25,856 nt of DNA from CAZQEZ01 sp964592475 (GTDB lineage Bacteria > Bacteroidota > Bacteroidia > Cytophagales > Cyclobacteriaceae): the NCBI GenBank assembly GCA_964592475.1, contig CAZQEZ010000062.1, forward strand, positions 1 to 25,856, read 5' to 3'. This document shows, in pieces, positions 1 to 7,733 of the stretch (position 1 is the stretch's first letter; each line of letters starts with the position of its first letter). A program made the translations under genes and the position numbers. The notes under the pieces were generated by a model, which saw only the letters and a list, made by a program, of their open reading frames with translations, ran no database searches and was not told the origin of the DNA.

Positions 1-493
1 ATGGTGAGCCAATGTGCGCCTCCACGCCAAAATTTAAGTCGATAGCTTTAACCTGTTCCACCCGCCAGTGCAACTCTTGGTGAATTAAGTCAAGCGATTT
101 TCGCTCCTCTACTTCCGGAAAAAACATACCCGGCAGGCAGGTGATGTGATCAGCTCCCAATTCAGTCGCATATTCAATCAAATGCAGGAACTGCTTCCGC
201 CCGTATTTTCTGATATTATCATCCGGATGATTGATGGCCATTTTAGCTAAATCTGTATCCAATTGCAAAAACACATCAGAGGCTATCAACCCCCGCTCAT
301 CCAGCTTTTGCTTAAGCTTTCGGGCATTAGCTTTGATATTTTCAAATTCACTTTCCGGTCGTAAATGCGACCTGCCACTAAACAAGCCAATATCAATGCC
401 CGGACATTCCAGCAGACGGATTACGTCCAGTACCTTGTCATGTGGTAGCAGCGGAAATGTATAGTCCGCGCAGGCAAATTTTGGTTCATTCAT
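1..493 (-). CDS. Sugar phosphate isomerase/epimerase (TIM barrel, AP-endonuclease-2 type), C-terminus beyond window
   Basis: Partial gene: about 164 codons of the N-terminal part are visible, and the frame stays open to the left edge. The protein begins MNEPKFACADYTFPLL and contains the metal-site strand GVEAHIGSP (Glu and His), typical of the xylose-isomerase-like TIM-barrel family that isomerises or epimerises sugars and sugar acids. I chose the ATG at 493-491 because it overlaps the stop of the upstream SDR gene (ATGAATGA, 8 nt shared), a classic sign of translational coupling. It is the last visible gene of the minus-strand operon with the SDR, aldehyde dehydrogenase and hydroxyacid dehydrogenase genes, so it probably acts on the same sugar-derived substrate. 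The substrate cannot be told from sequence; a hydroxypyruvate-isomerase-like or ketose 3-epimerase-like role are both possible. Confidence 0.8.
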   Translation of the reverse strand, partial: MNEPKFACADYTFPLLPHDKVLDVIRLLECPGIDIGLFSGRSHLRPESEFENIKANARKLKQKLDERGLIASDVFLQLDTDLAKMAINHPDDNIRKYGRKQFLHLIEYATELGADHITCLPGMFFPEVEERKSLDLIHQELHWRVEQVKAIDLNFGVEAHIGSP

Positions 494-1280
494 GATGATT
501 TCCTCCCCATTCGGCAGTAGCCAAATAACCTCCGTCAATTACCAGGTTGGTACCGGTAATACCGGATGAATCTTCAGAGGACAGATAGGCCACTGCTTTG
601 GCAACTTCATAAGTTGATAGTACGCGATTGATAGGCGCCCGGGTAAGTCTTTTAGTTAAAGCTTCTTCGCTTCCCATGTGCTCCCGGAGCATGGGTGTAT
701 CGGTAATTCCCGGGCAAACCGTGTTGCAGCGAATACCATCTTTAGCATAATCGATGGCAATGGATTTACTCAAATTTAAAATAGCAGCTTTGGAAGCATT
801 GTAGCCGGGAGTATTGGCCTGGCCTACGAAACTATTGACCGAGCCAATGTTGACCACATAGCTTAATTCATTCTGTTTCAAATAAGGATACGCATACTTA
901 AAACTGAGAAAATAAGCTCGTAAATTCACCGCCATTTGGTCGTCCCATTCCTCAAGGCTAATTTGATGCAGCGGCTTAATTAAAATTTTAGCTGCATTAT
1001 TTACCAATATATTGAGATTGCCAAATATTTCAAATGTTTTTTCAATTGAGGCCTTTAAAGCAAATTCATCACTTACATCACAATGAAAAAATTTACAGGT
1101 ACCACCAGCCACTGAAATATCTTTGGCCAGTGATTCTCCCAGTATTTTATTATTGTCTACCAAACTTACCTCTGCTCCTTCATTGGCATAAAACTCGGCA
1201 ATGCCACGTCCAATGCCACTGGCAGCTCCGCTTATCCAGACTACCTGGTCTTTGAACCTGTTTCCTTGTTGTTGTGTCAT
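486..1280 (-). CDS. SDR family NAD(P)-dependent oxidoreductase
   Basis: A 264-residue classical short-chain dehydrogenase. Visible motifs are the nucleotide-binding GAASGIG (residues 18-24), CDVSD near 67-71, NNAA (94-97), Asn119, and the catalytic set Ser147, Tyr160 and Lys164 (YNASK). The C-terminal GGYLATAEWGG segment fits the sugar or alcohol dehydrogenase branch. An Asp (VDNN, about residue 42) at the end of the second beta strand suggests NAD(H) rather than NADP(H). The gene lies 22 nt after the aldehyde dehydrogenase and overlaps the sugar isomerase gene by 8 nt, so it is in the middle of a catabolic operon. It probably oxidises a sugar or polyol, for example an L-fucose- or rhamnose-like sugar. 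That substrate is a guess from the AldA-type neighbour. Confidence 0.9.
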   Translation of the reverse strand: MTQQQGNRFKDQVVWISGAASGIGRGIAEFYANEGAEVSLVDNNKILGESLAKDISVAGGTCKFFHCDVSDEFALKASIEKTFEIFGNLNILVNNAAKILIKPLHQISLEEWDDQMAVNLRAYFLSFKYAYPYLKQNELSYVVNIGSVNSFVGQANTPGYNASKAAILNLSKSIAIDYAKDGIRCNTVCPGITDTPMLREHMGSEEALTKRLTRAPINRVLSTYEVAKAVAYLSSEDSSGITGTNLVIDGGYLATAEWGGNHHE

Positions 1281-1302
1281 GAGTTTTTGAAATGGTCCCT
1301 GC

Positions 1303-2781
1303 TTAAATTTGTTGTTGTATGTAAACTACCTTAGTTTGTAAATACTCTTCCAGCCCATGCTTTCCATCGGCACCACCGATACCTGACTTGCGCCAACCTG
1401 CATGAAATCCCTGGATAGCTTCGAAATTTTCCCGGTTTACGTACACTTCACCAAACTTTATTTCTTGGGTTGCCTTAAGCGCTTTATTCAAATCTTTGGT
1501 AAAAACAGAAGAAGTCAGGCCAAATTCGCTGTCATTGGCCAGACGAATGGCTTCATCGAAGGAGTCTACTTTTACAATTGGCAAAACTGGCCCAAAAATT
1601 TCATTCTGGATAATATCCGAATGTTGTTCCACATCAACGATTAAGGTAGGCTCAAAATAGTAGCCTTTTTCAAAACCCGGGTGTCGCTTTCCACCCATCA
1701 ATACTTTGGCACCCTCCTGTACGGCCTTATTTACCATGCTGGTAATCTTATCTAGCTGAGTTTTGTTAATTTGCGAACTCATTTCCACTCCATCATCCAT
1801 GGGGTGTCCCACTTTTACCTTTTCCATGGCAGCCGTAAGCTTTTGTATGAATTCATCATACACTTTAGCATCCACGTACACTCTTTCCGCACAGTTACAT
1901 ACCTGTCCGCTGTAAATAACCCTTGAGGTAACAATGGATTTTACGGCCAGATCAAGGTCAGCATCGTCGCAGACAATGGCTGGCGCTTTACCGCCCAGTT
2001 CCAGGGAAACCTTGGTGATATTTTTGGCGGCGGCGGCCATTACCCTTTCTCCGGCACGTACACTGCCGGTAAGGCTGATCATGCCCACATCTTTGTTGTT
2101 GGTGAGTGCTTCGCCTACCTCATCTCCATAACCAGTAAGCACATTGAGCACACCCTTGGGCAGGTTAATTTGCTGGATCAGTTTAATGAACTCCAGACTG
2201 GTAAGTGGAGTCTCTTCACTTACTTTAATTACAGCAGTATTGCCGGTAAGTAGTGAAGGGGCAACTTTTCGGGCCATCACGAAAAACGGGAAATTCCAGG
2301 GGCAAATACCTACCACAACTCCAATCGGAAATTTATGCAGCAATATTTGTTCTCCGGGACGGTCGCTGGGAATGATTTCTCCCTCGTAGGAACGTGCCAG
2401 CCCGGCATAATAGTCGTAGTAATCGGCTGTGACATCAATTTCTACCTGGGCCAGGGGCATTATCTTGGCCTGTTCCCGGCTAAGCGTTTTGGCCAGATGC
2501 ACCCTGTTTTCCTGGATTACGCGAGCCATTTGCTTCAGGTAACCTGCCCTTTCGATGGAAGTTTTTTTGCTCCAGGCCTCCTGGGCATGCTTGGCTGCCT
2601 GCACTGACAGGTCAGCATCGGCTGAGGTACCTCGTGGGGCCAGGGCAATTACTTCCTCTGTGGTAGGATCCAGCACTTCAATAAAGCGGGTATTTTCATT
2701 ATTTCTAACAAATGTACCGCCGATAAACTGTTCATATTTTTGTACATCTACCTGTACACCATTACTTACCATACTTTCCAT
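1303..2781 (-). CDS. aldA: NAD-dependent aldehyde dehydrogenase, AldA (lactaldehyde/glycolaldehyde) type
   Basis: A 492-residue aldehyde dehydrogenase of full family length. Catalytic residues are visible: Asn163 in PWNFP, Glu261 in ELGGKAP, and the nucleophile Cys295 in SGQVCNCAERV. From memory, long stretches match Escherichia coli AldA closely (TADYYDYYAGLAR, EIIPSDRPGE, VNRENFEAIQGFHAGWRKSG, GGADGKHGLEEYLQTKVVY), including the CNC around the nucleophile. AldA oxidises L-lactaldehyde or glycolaldehyde to lactate or glycolate with NAD, in the cytoplasm, downstream of fucose, rhamnose or pentose breakdown. The start is the ATG at 2781; an internal Met4 is an alternative. It follows the hydroxyacid dehydrogenase gene by 18 nt. 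Family assignment is strong; the physiological aldehyde here is inferred. Confidence 0.93.
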   Translation of the reverse strand: MESMVSNGVQVDVQKYEQFIGGTFVRNNENTRFIEVLDPTTEEVIALAPRGTSADADLSVQAAKHAQEAWSKKTSIERAGYLKQMARVIQENRVHLAKTLSREQAKIMPLAQVEIDVTADYYDYYAGLARSYEGEIIPSDRPGEQILLHKFPIGVVVGICPWNFPFFVMARKVAPSLLTGNTAVIKVSEETPLTSLEFIKLIQQINLPKGVLNVLTGYGDEVGEALTNNKDVGMISLTGSVRAGERVMAAAAKNITKVSLELGGKAPAIVCDDADLDLAVKSIVTSRVIYSGQVCNCAERVYVDAKVYDEFIQKLTAAMEKVKVGHPMDDGVEMSSQINKTQLDKITSMVNKAVQEGAKVLMGGKRHPGFEKGYYFEPTLIVDVEQHSDIIQNEIFGPVLPIVKVDSFDEAIRLANDSEFGLTSSVFTKDLNKALKATQEIKFGEVYVNRENFEAIQGFHAGWRKSGIGGADGKHGLEEYLQTKVVYIQQQI

Positions 2782-2799
2782 AAGCGTAAATTTTTGGGT

Positions 2800-3798
2800 T
2801 TATGTAATATTTTCAAATACTTTTTCATTGATCAAATGGTCGGGTTTTTCACCTTTATAAATTTGCACCACCTGCTGACAAGCCATCCTGCCAATAGTTT
2901 CAAATAATTCATCGGTCCAGGCAATGGAATGCGGCGCCACGATTACATTTTCCATTTGCAACAGCGGGTCATCCGTATCAGGAGGCTCCTGGTCAAAGAC
3001 ATCTGTAGCATAACCTGCAATGGCCTTATTTTTCAAAATATCCAGCAACGCATGATAATTGATGATGCCGCCGCGGGCAGTGTTGATGATATAGGCAGTC
3101 TCTTTGCACAAGCTGAGTTGCTCCTGCCCAATCATATCACGAGTTTCATCGGTAAGCGGGCAATTAACAGAAATAAAATCAGAATCTTTCATTAAATCAT
3201 TCAAGGCTACCAGTTCTACTCCCAGTGATTTTGCCTGGTTGGCATTGGTATAGGGGTCGAAAGCGATGATGCGAGCCGGCTGAAATGGTGCCAGCAATTC
3301 CACGATTTTGCCCCCAATACCTCCCAGGCCAATGATGCCGATGGTATGCCCCCTGATTTCGGAGCCCATGAACTTACTGCGCTCAGCCCACTGTCCATTA
3401 CGAACTAATTTGTCTTTGATGAAAGTTTTGTGAGAAAGGGTTAGCATCCACATGATGGTGGCTTCGGCAACGGAATGGTTGACTGCGCCCCGGGTGATGG
3501 TGAGCATCACATTGGCCTGCCTGCAGGCATCTAAATCTACCATGTCGTAGCCTACCCCAAAACGACAAATGGCCTTCAACTTATCCACGCCATTGAAGCT
3601 ATCCTGGTTGTATGCCGGGGTAAGAGAAATGATGGCATCGTAGCCTTTTAGCATTTCCGGAGTTATAGGTGATTGGTGATTTTCCAAAAACTCATATTCA
3701 ATTTCCGGGTAATTATCGAATATATCCAGGCCAATGCTCTTATAGGTAAGCTTGCCTTCTTTTGTTAAAAAATCTCTAGTTAAACCTACTTTAAACAT
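2800..3798 (-). CDS. D-2-hydroxyacid dehydrogenase (NAD-binding, CtBP-like)
   Basis: A 332-residue member of the D-isomer-specific 2-hydroxyacid dehydrogenase family. It has a catalytic/NAD two-domain layout with the Rossmann motif GLGGIG (157-162) and the family's catalytic triad Arg242 (NTARGG), Glu271 (DQEPP) and His290 (APHS). Such enzymes interconvert 2-oxo acids and D-2-hydroxy acids with NAD(P)H, for example glyoxylate/glycolate, hydroxypyruvate/glycerate or pyruvate/D-lactate. It is the first gene of the minus-strand operon, preceded by a 534-nt non-coding region with a perfect 28-bp palindrome. Beside an AldA-type enzyme that makes glycolate or lactate, it may handle the resulting hydroxy acid, but the product stereochemistry is unknown. 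The start ATG at 3798 gives the standard N-terminus. Confidence 0.9.
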   Translation of the reverse strand: MFKVGLTRDFLTKEGKLTYKSIGLDIFDNYPEIEYEFLENHQSPITPEMLKGYDAIISLTPAYNQDSFNGVDKLKAICRFGVGYDMVDLDACRQANVMLTITRGAVNHSVAEATIMWMLTLSHKTFIKDKLVRNGQWAERSKFMGSEIRGHTIGIIGLGGIGGKIVELLAPFQPARIIAFDPYTNANQAKSLGVELVALNDLMKDSDFISVNCPLTDETRDMIGQEQLSLCKETAYIINTARGGIINYHALLDILKNKAIAGYATDVFDQEPPDTDDPLLQMENVIVAPHSIAWTDELFETIGRMACQQVVQIYKGEKPDHLINEKVFENIT

Positions 3799-3848
3799 AA
3801 TTACTTTTTAAAATAGCTGAAAAATTGACTACAAATTAATGATTTTAA

Positions 3849-3876
3849 AATCAAAAATAATTAATTATTTTTGATT
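3849..3876. promoter_or_regulatory. Perfect 28-bp palindrome upstream of the catabolic operon (candidate operator)
   Basis: Every one of the 14 base pairs around the centre 3862/3863 matches: the left arm begins AATCAAAAATAA and the right arm is its exact complement, with no loop. It lies 51-78 nt before the hydroxyacid dehydrogenase start. Each arm, read outward, contains TATTTTTG, which fits the Bacteroidota -7 box TAnnTTTG. On the minus strand this is 3859-3852, so a bound dimeric regulator would cover the promoter. No -33 TTG is seen at the usual distance. A loopless palindrome argues for a protein-binding site rather than a terminator. The regulator is not in the window. Confidence 0.5.
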
Positions 3877-3908
3877 AACCTAGCATAATAGAAATAAATT
3901 GCATTTTT

Positions 3909-3925
3909 TGATATTATTAATATCA
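3909..3925. repeat. 17-nt inverted repeat
   Basis: TGATATTA and TAATATCA flank a single central T. It lies 33 nt beyond the 28-bp palindrome on the operon-distal side and could be a second regulatory site, but AT-rich inverted repeats of this size also arise by chance. Confidence 0.25.
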
Positions 3926-4167
3926 CAGCCTAAATTGCTATTTTATCTTTAAAAATGCATTTCATGTTAAATTTCATATATATGCTATACTAATTATATA
4001 TTTTGATATTTAAATACGCTTGTTGCAAATATGAGTAAAATTGGTCCATAAACTTTCTTTTGCTGCATCAGGTTGAGGTTGTCATTAGAAGTCATTTAAC
4101 TAGCAAGACATGTTAAGGATTTTTTTTCTACTTCTTTTTTAGCTTAAGTCTATTATTAATTAATAAC

Positions 4168-4299
4168 GATAGGGTGGGCAGAGGTTTTTATAATACTTTC
4201 GATGCAACTTCGGCCATTATGCGCTGGCCTTTGGACCGCGTATATGTCACCCAGGAATTTAAAATTGTTGAGGTGAAGAGACTAAGAAAATTCGGCTAA
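4168..4299 (+). pseudogene. Remnant of an endonuclease/exonuclease/phosphatase (EEP) family gene
   Basis: A short plus-strand frame without a usable start reads GFYNTFDATSAIMRWPLDRV followed by YVTQEFKIVEVKRLRKFG and then TAA. This resembles the C-terminal core of EEP-family proteins (WPLDHVFVS...F..V...RL..FGSDH). The TAA sits exactly where the Ser of the conserved GSDH motif is expected and is followed by GAT (Asp), which suggests a nonsense change of TCA to TAA in an already truncated copy. The N-terminal 200 or more residues are absent, and the upstream frame is closed by a stop at 4114-4116. Recognition is from motif memory only. The rest of 3799-4332 (534 nt) shows no other gene: AT-rich upstream DNA with the palindrome described separately. 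Confidence 0.5.
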
Positions 4300-4332
4300 G
4301 ATATAAAATTGGCTCTTATGAAACTCCTTAAA

Positions 4333-6444
4333 TTAATTATGGGAAAACTTAACAATATTGGTTTTGGGAATAGAAAACGTGATGGTTGTGCCTAAATTAA
4401 AAGCAGACTCTACTTTAATTTTCCCATTGTTCATCTCTACAAAATCTTTACATAACACTAATCCTAAGCCAGTACCTTTTTCTCTAAAAGTACCTAATGT
4501 AGTGGTTACATTACCGGAAAATAAGTTTATTATGGTTTCCTCATTCATTCCTACACCAGAGTCGGTAATCGAAATAACCGTTTCCTCTTCTGTATCTAAT
4601 TGTGAAATAACGATATAGCTATTTTTATGAGAAAACTTGATGGCGTTACTTAATATATTTCTCAAAACCAGTTTCATCATTTCTTTATCTGCACATATTT
4701 TAATGCTGTGAGAAACTTGATTTTCTATTTCCAATTCCTTTAGCTCAACTTGAGCTTTAAACAGCTTAATATTTTCTTCAATTATTTCTGCAATTGGAAA
4801 AGTAACAAATTCAATGGCCATACCTTTAAGTTGCGTTTTTGTCCAAAGCAGTAAGTTATCAAGTAAGCTACTAGTATTATTTACTTGCTCAGACAAGTGG
4901 CGAGAAAGCTCTTTGATTTGTTCGTGGTCTATTTCATTCTCATTAATCAATTGTACAAACCCCTTAAGTGAGCTTAAAGGACTACGAAAATCATGAGAAA
5001 TAATGCTAATCAACTTATCTTTTACATTGTTGATATGTTTTAATTCTTTGTTTTGATCAGCAATAGAATTTTTTTTCAATGAAATTTCATTATTCAAGCT
5101 TTCTAATTCAAGGTTTCTTTCTTCAACTTTTCGCTTGGTTTGCTGTAGTAGCTTATTCATTCTTGATTTCGCTGCATTGGAATTATACAAAATACCAATA
5201 AGTGAAAGTACTAATAATAATATTACTGAATAGGCAATTACAAGCATCCTTTGTTTACTTATAATAGAGGCCTGGCTTTCCTTTTCTTTTTTGAGGAGTA
5301 TATTTTCATTTTCAACTTTTCGGGTTTCAAATTCAATTTGTAAAAATGAAATTTCCTGTTGTTTTTCTTTACTATAAATACTGTCATTAGCAATTTTATG
5401 ATTTTTGTAAGCCTCAAATGCTTTTGAGTAGTCCTTATTTTGCTTATAAGCCTGTGACAACAATTGATAGGCATCACTGCTAATGGTAAAGGTGTTAGTA
5501 GCTGTTGAAAATTCAATAATTTTATTTAAATACTTTATTGATTCGTAAGGTTGTTCATTTTTTAGATAAAGCTTAGCTAATACTAAATAATTTTGGCTTT
5601 GTTGGTGGGGGTCATTGATTTGTCGTGTAATTTCAATGGCATGATTTATTTCCTTAAAAGCTTCCTCGGTACGATTTAATTTTTCAAGCACTTGCGCCAA
5701 ATTGCTTAAACTGGTAGCAATACCTAGTTTTTCCTTCAATTCCTCTTTTATTTGATAAGATTTTTTATGTAAAAATAATGCTGAATCATATTGCTTAAGT
5801 TCATCTGCTATCACGCCTAAATTGTTAAACACATAAGCAATGCCTTTTTTATATTCATAATCTTCAAATATTTCTAAAGCTGCATTATGATAAGACTTTG
5901 CTAACTCATAATTCTTATCATACATGTAAATTATTCCGAGGTTTAAGTAGGCAAAACCAACCCTCAATGTGTCTTGTAATCGGGTCATTACGGCTAAAGA
6001 TTTTTTATAAGAATCAATAGCCTTTGCAAATTTTGCTACTTTTTCATATACAATGCCTATATCATTATATAATTTACCAATTATATCTTGCCGATCAGTT
6101 TTATGAGCAATCTCCATACAGCTATCATAAAGGTCTAATGCTCTTCCGTATTCACCAATTCTCCTTTTTGTACCGCCCGCATCAAAAAGTGCATACATCA
6201 TTCCTGTTTGATAATCAATTTGATTGGAAAGATTAAAAGCTTGCCTGGAAAGTAAATAAGCTGAATCAAGATTTATATTCTGATAAGCTAAGCCCAACGC
6301 TACCAAAGCATCTGCTTTTACTGTATCCTTATCAGTTTTATTATATAATTGCCATAAGCTGTCTAAATTGGTATTCCCAAAACTGTTGTGAATTATAAAA
6401 AGACTTAATATGACAAATCCTATATTTCTGGCTTTAAAACTCAA
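4333..6444 (-). CDS. Tetratricopeptide-repeat sensor histidine kinase
   Basis: A 703-residue membrane sensor kinase. Order of parts: signal peptide (1-24, IGFVILSLFIIHNSFG), about seven TPR units (about 40-350) in the periplasm, a coiled coil (360-400), one transmembrane helix (about 400-420), a second coiled coil (430-475), a HisKA domain with the phospho-acceptor His484 in IISHDFRSPLSSL, then an HATPase with the N box (RNILSNAIKF, to 604), G1 (DSGVGMN, 628-634) and G2 (GTGLGL, about 657-662). There is no receiver domain or DNA-binding domain, and no response regulator in the window, so it is an orphan kinase. The start is TTG at 6444: there is no in-frame ATG before residue 81, an in-frame stop lies just upstream, and only the TTG preserves the signal peptide. 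TPR-HKs of this design are common in Bacteroidota; the ligand is unknown. Confidence 0.9.
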   Translation of the reverse strand: MSFKARNIGFVILSLFIIHNSFGNTNLDSLWQLYNKTDKDTVKADALVALGLAYQNINLDSAYLLSRQAFNLSNQIDYQTGMMYALFDAGGTKRRIGEYGRALDLYDSCMEIAHKTDRQDIIGKLYNDIGIVYEKVAKFAKAIDSYKKSLAVMTRLQDTLRVGFAYLNLGIIYMYDKNYELAKSYHNAALEIFEDYEYKKGIAYVFNNLGVIADELKQYDSALFLHKKSYQIKEELKEKLGIATSLSNLAQVLEKLNRTEEAFKEINHAIEITRQINDPHQQSQNYLVLAKLYLKNEQPYESIKYLNKIIEFSTATNTFTISSDAYQLLSQAYKQNKDYSKAFEAYKNHKIANDSIYSKEKQQEISFLQIEFETRKVENENILLKKEKESQASIISKQRMLVIAYSVILLLVLSLIGILYNSNAAKSRMNKLLQQTKRKVEERNLELESLNNEISLKKNSIADQNKELKHINNVKDKLISIISHDFRSPLSSLKGFVQLINENEIDHEQIKELSRHLSEQVNNTSSLLDNLLLWTKTQLKGMAIEFVTFPIAEIIEENIKLFKAQVELKELEIENQVSHSIKICADKEMMKLVLRNILSNAIKFSHKNSYIVISQLDTEEETVISITDSGVGMNEETIINLFSGNVTTTLGTFREKGTGLGLVLCKDFVEMNNGKIKVESAFNLGTTITFSIPKTNIVKFSHN

Positions 6445-6509
6445 TTTGTGGTTGCTTTATAATATAAAATGCTAATATAACATATTTTTGATAACTGAAA
6501 TCAACCCAA

Positions 6510-6540
6510 ATATCAAAAATCATACATGATTATTTTTTAA
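6510..6540 (-). terminator. Possible AT-rich terminator after the DUF6702 gene
   Basis: A 14-nt inverted repeat (AATCAT AC ATGATT, 6518-6531) is flanked by an A-run and a T-run, so it reads as a weak intrinsic terminator on either strand. On the minus strand it lies just past the DUF6702 stop and before the histidine kinase gene. The stem is nearly all A/T, so confidence is low. Confidence 0.3.
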
Positions 6541-6548
6541 ATTGATAT

Positions 6549-7034
6549 TTACTCAAAACTAATACTATCGGAAGGTTTTCTTTTATTCAATCTTATTGAC
6601 TGGGTAGTGCCCTGGCGGGATACATGAACAAGGTTTTGTTGGTCATCAAAAATTTCTAACAATAATTTATTGGTAATGATAATACGAGAAGACGATTTTA
6701 CATTTTGGACCTCTTGATAGGCCCAAACGACATCTCGTTCAATTTCATAACCGATTAATGACATATCCATGATAGAACCTCCAGCCAAAATTTCAAATTT
6801 TTCCCCGAGGTAATTTTCTAAAGCTTCACGAATAAGTTTCTCGTCAGTTTTTTGCATGTATATCTTTTCCTTTGAGTAATCACTGAGGGCGTTTTCTAAG
6901 TCATCCATAAATATGCGATGCGAAATTTGCAATGTGTTTTCTCCTTGTTTATAATTTACTTCGCAAACACTTACATGAAAAGGATGAGCAACAAAATAAG
7001 AAAGGAAACAAATTATTAATTTTGTTATAATCAT
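6549..7034 (-). CDS. DUF6702 family protein
   Basis: A 161-residue protein with an N-terminal hydrophobic signal segment (MIITKLIICFLSYFVAHPFHVSVC) followed by a predicted beta/alpha domain beginning HVSVCEVNYKQGENTLQISH. The start HPFHVSVCEV, the segment ISHRIFMDDLENAL and the region RDVVWAYQEVQNVKS match what I recall of DUF6702, a Bacteroidota family of unknown function. It is probably exported to the periplasm or anchored to the membrane. It is divergent from the HupE-like gene, with 126 nt between the starts, and I recall this same neighbourhood (DUF6702, HupE/UreJ, M1 peptidase) in other members of the phylum. No catalytic residues can be proposed. The family call is from memory. Confidence 0.75.
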   Translation of the reverse strand: MIITKLIICFLSYFVAHPFHVSVCEVNYKQGENTLQISHRIFMDDLENALSDYSKEKIYMQKTDEKLIREALENYLGEKFEILAGGSIMDMSLIGYEIERDVVWAYQEVQNVKSSSRIIITNKLLLEIFDDQQNLVHVSRQGTTQSIRLNKRKPSDSISFE

Positions 7035-7070
7035 TCATCCGTAAATTTAAATAAAACTATTTTTAATCTA

Positions 7071-7104
7071 TTGTCAAAAATATATTAATTTTTAACTAAT
7101 TTTG
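7071..7104 (+). promoter_or_regulatory. Promoter of the hupE-like/M1 peptidase pair
   Basis: TTG at 7071-7073 and TAATTTTG at 7097-7104 are separated by 23 nt. This fits the Bacteroidota consensus TTG-N17-23-TAnnTTTG at its upper spacing limit. The start codon is at 7161, which leaves a leader of about 50 nt. Confidence 0.5.
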
Positions 7105-7160
7105 TGTACTTAACAGCAAAACGATATCAAATAAACAAAAAATTATTTAATTTATTATAA

Positions 7161-7733
7161 ATGTCATCTTTTGCCATTTATTTTCAGTTAGGTTTAGAGC
7201 ATATCCTTGATATTAATGGTTACGACCATATTCTATTTATAATTGCCTTATGCGCTGTTTTTTATTGGAAAGACTGGGATAAAGTATTAATCCTTGTAAC
7301 TGCTTTCACGATAGGTCATTCGTTTACGCTTGCCTTGGCTACATTTAAGATTTTAACTTTTTCACCGGCTATCATTGAATTTCTCATACCCGTTACCATA
7401 TTTATTACTGCCCTTTCTAACTTGCTTAGCAAGCAAACCAAATTTAGCTTACTTAACTACTTGTATGCCGCCATTTTTGGCTTAATTCATGGACTTGGTT
7501 TCAGCAATTATCTACAGAGCTTGCTTGGTAAGAATGCAAATATTATTTTACAACTATTTGCATTTAATTTTGGGTTAGAAATTGGGCAATTGGTAATTGT
7601 AGCAGTTTTTTTCTTGTTATCATGGCTAGTAACTGAAAAAGCCAATTTAAAACAAAAGCAATGGTCAAGCCTAGTTTCTATAACGGTAATAATTGTTTCG
7701 GTATATTTAATTTATAATGCAAAATTTTGGTAA
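7161..7733 (+). CDS. HupE/UreJ-like membrane protein
   Basis: A 190-residue integral membrane protein with about six to seven hydrophobic helices. It carries the family's conserved polar residues inside helices: His14 and His23 (LGLEHILDINGYDHILF), His53 (TIGHSFTLAL), His110 (GLIHGLGFSN) and Glu140 (NFGLEIGQL). HupE/UreJ relatives are linked to nickel (and possibly cobalt) entry for hydrogenase or urease. However, no hydrogenase or urease gene is near, and this subfamily is found next to M1 peptidases in Bacteroidota, so its true cargo is unknown. Its stop overlaps the next start (TAATG), indicating translational coupling with the peptidase. The bound metal, if any, is inference from the histidines. 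Confidence 0.85.
   Translation: MSSFAIYFQLGLEHILDINGYDHILFIIALCAVFYWKDWDKVLILVTAFTIGHSFTLALATFKILTFSPAIIEFLIPVTIFITALSNLLSKQTKFSLLNYLYAAIFGLIHGLGFSNYLQSLLGKNANIILQLFAFNFGLEIGQLVIVAVFFLLSWLVTEKANLKQKQWSSLVSITVIIVSVYLIYNAKFW

Noticed and set aside
7161..7733. Hydrogenase or urease accessory locus
   Set aside because: No structural or maturation gene for either enzyme is in the window; only the HupE-like fold supports it.
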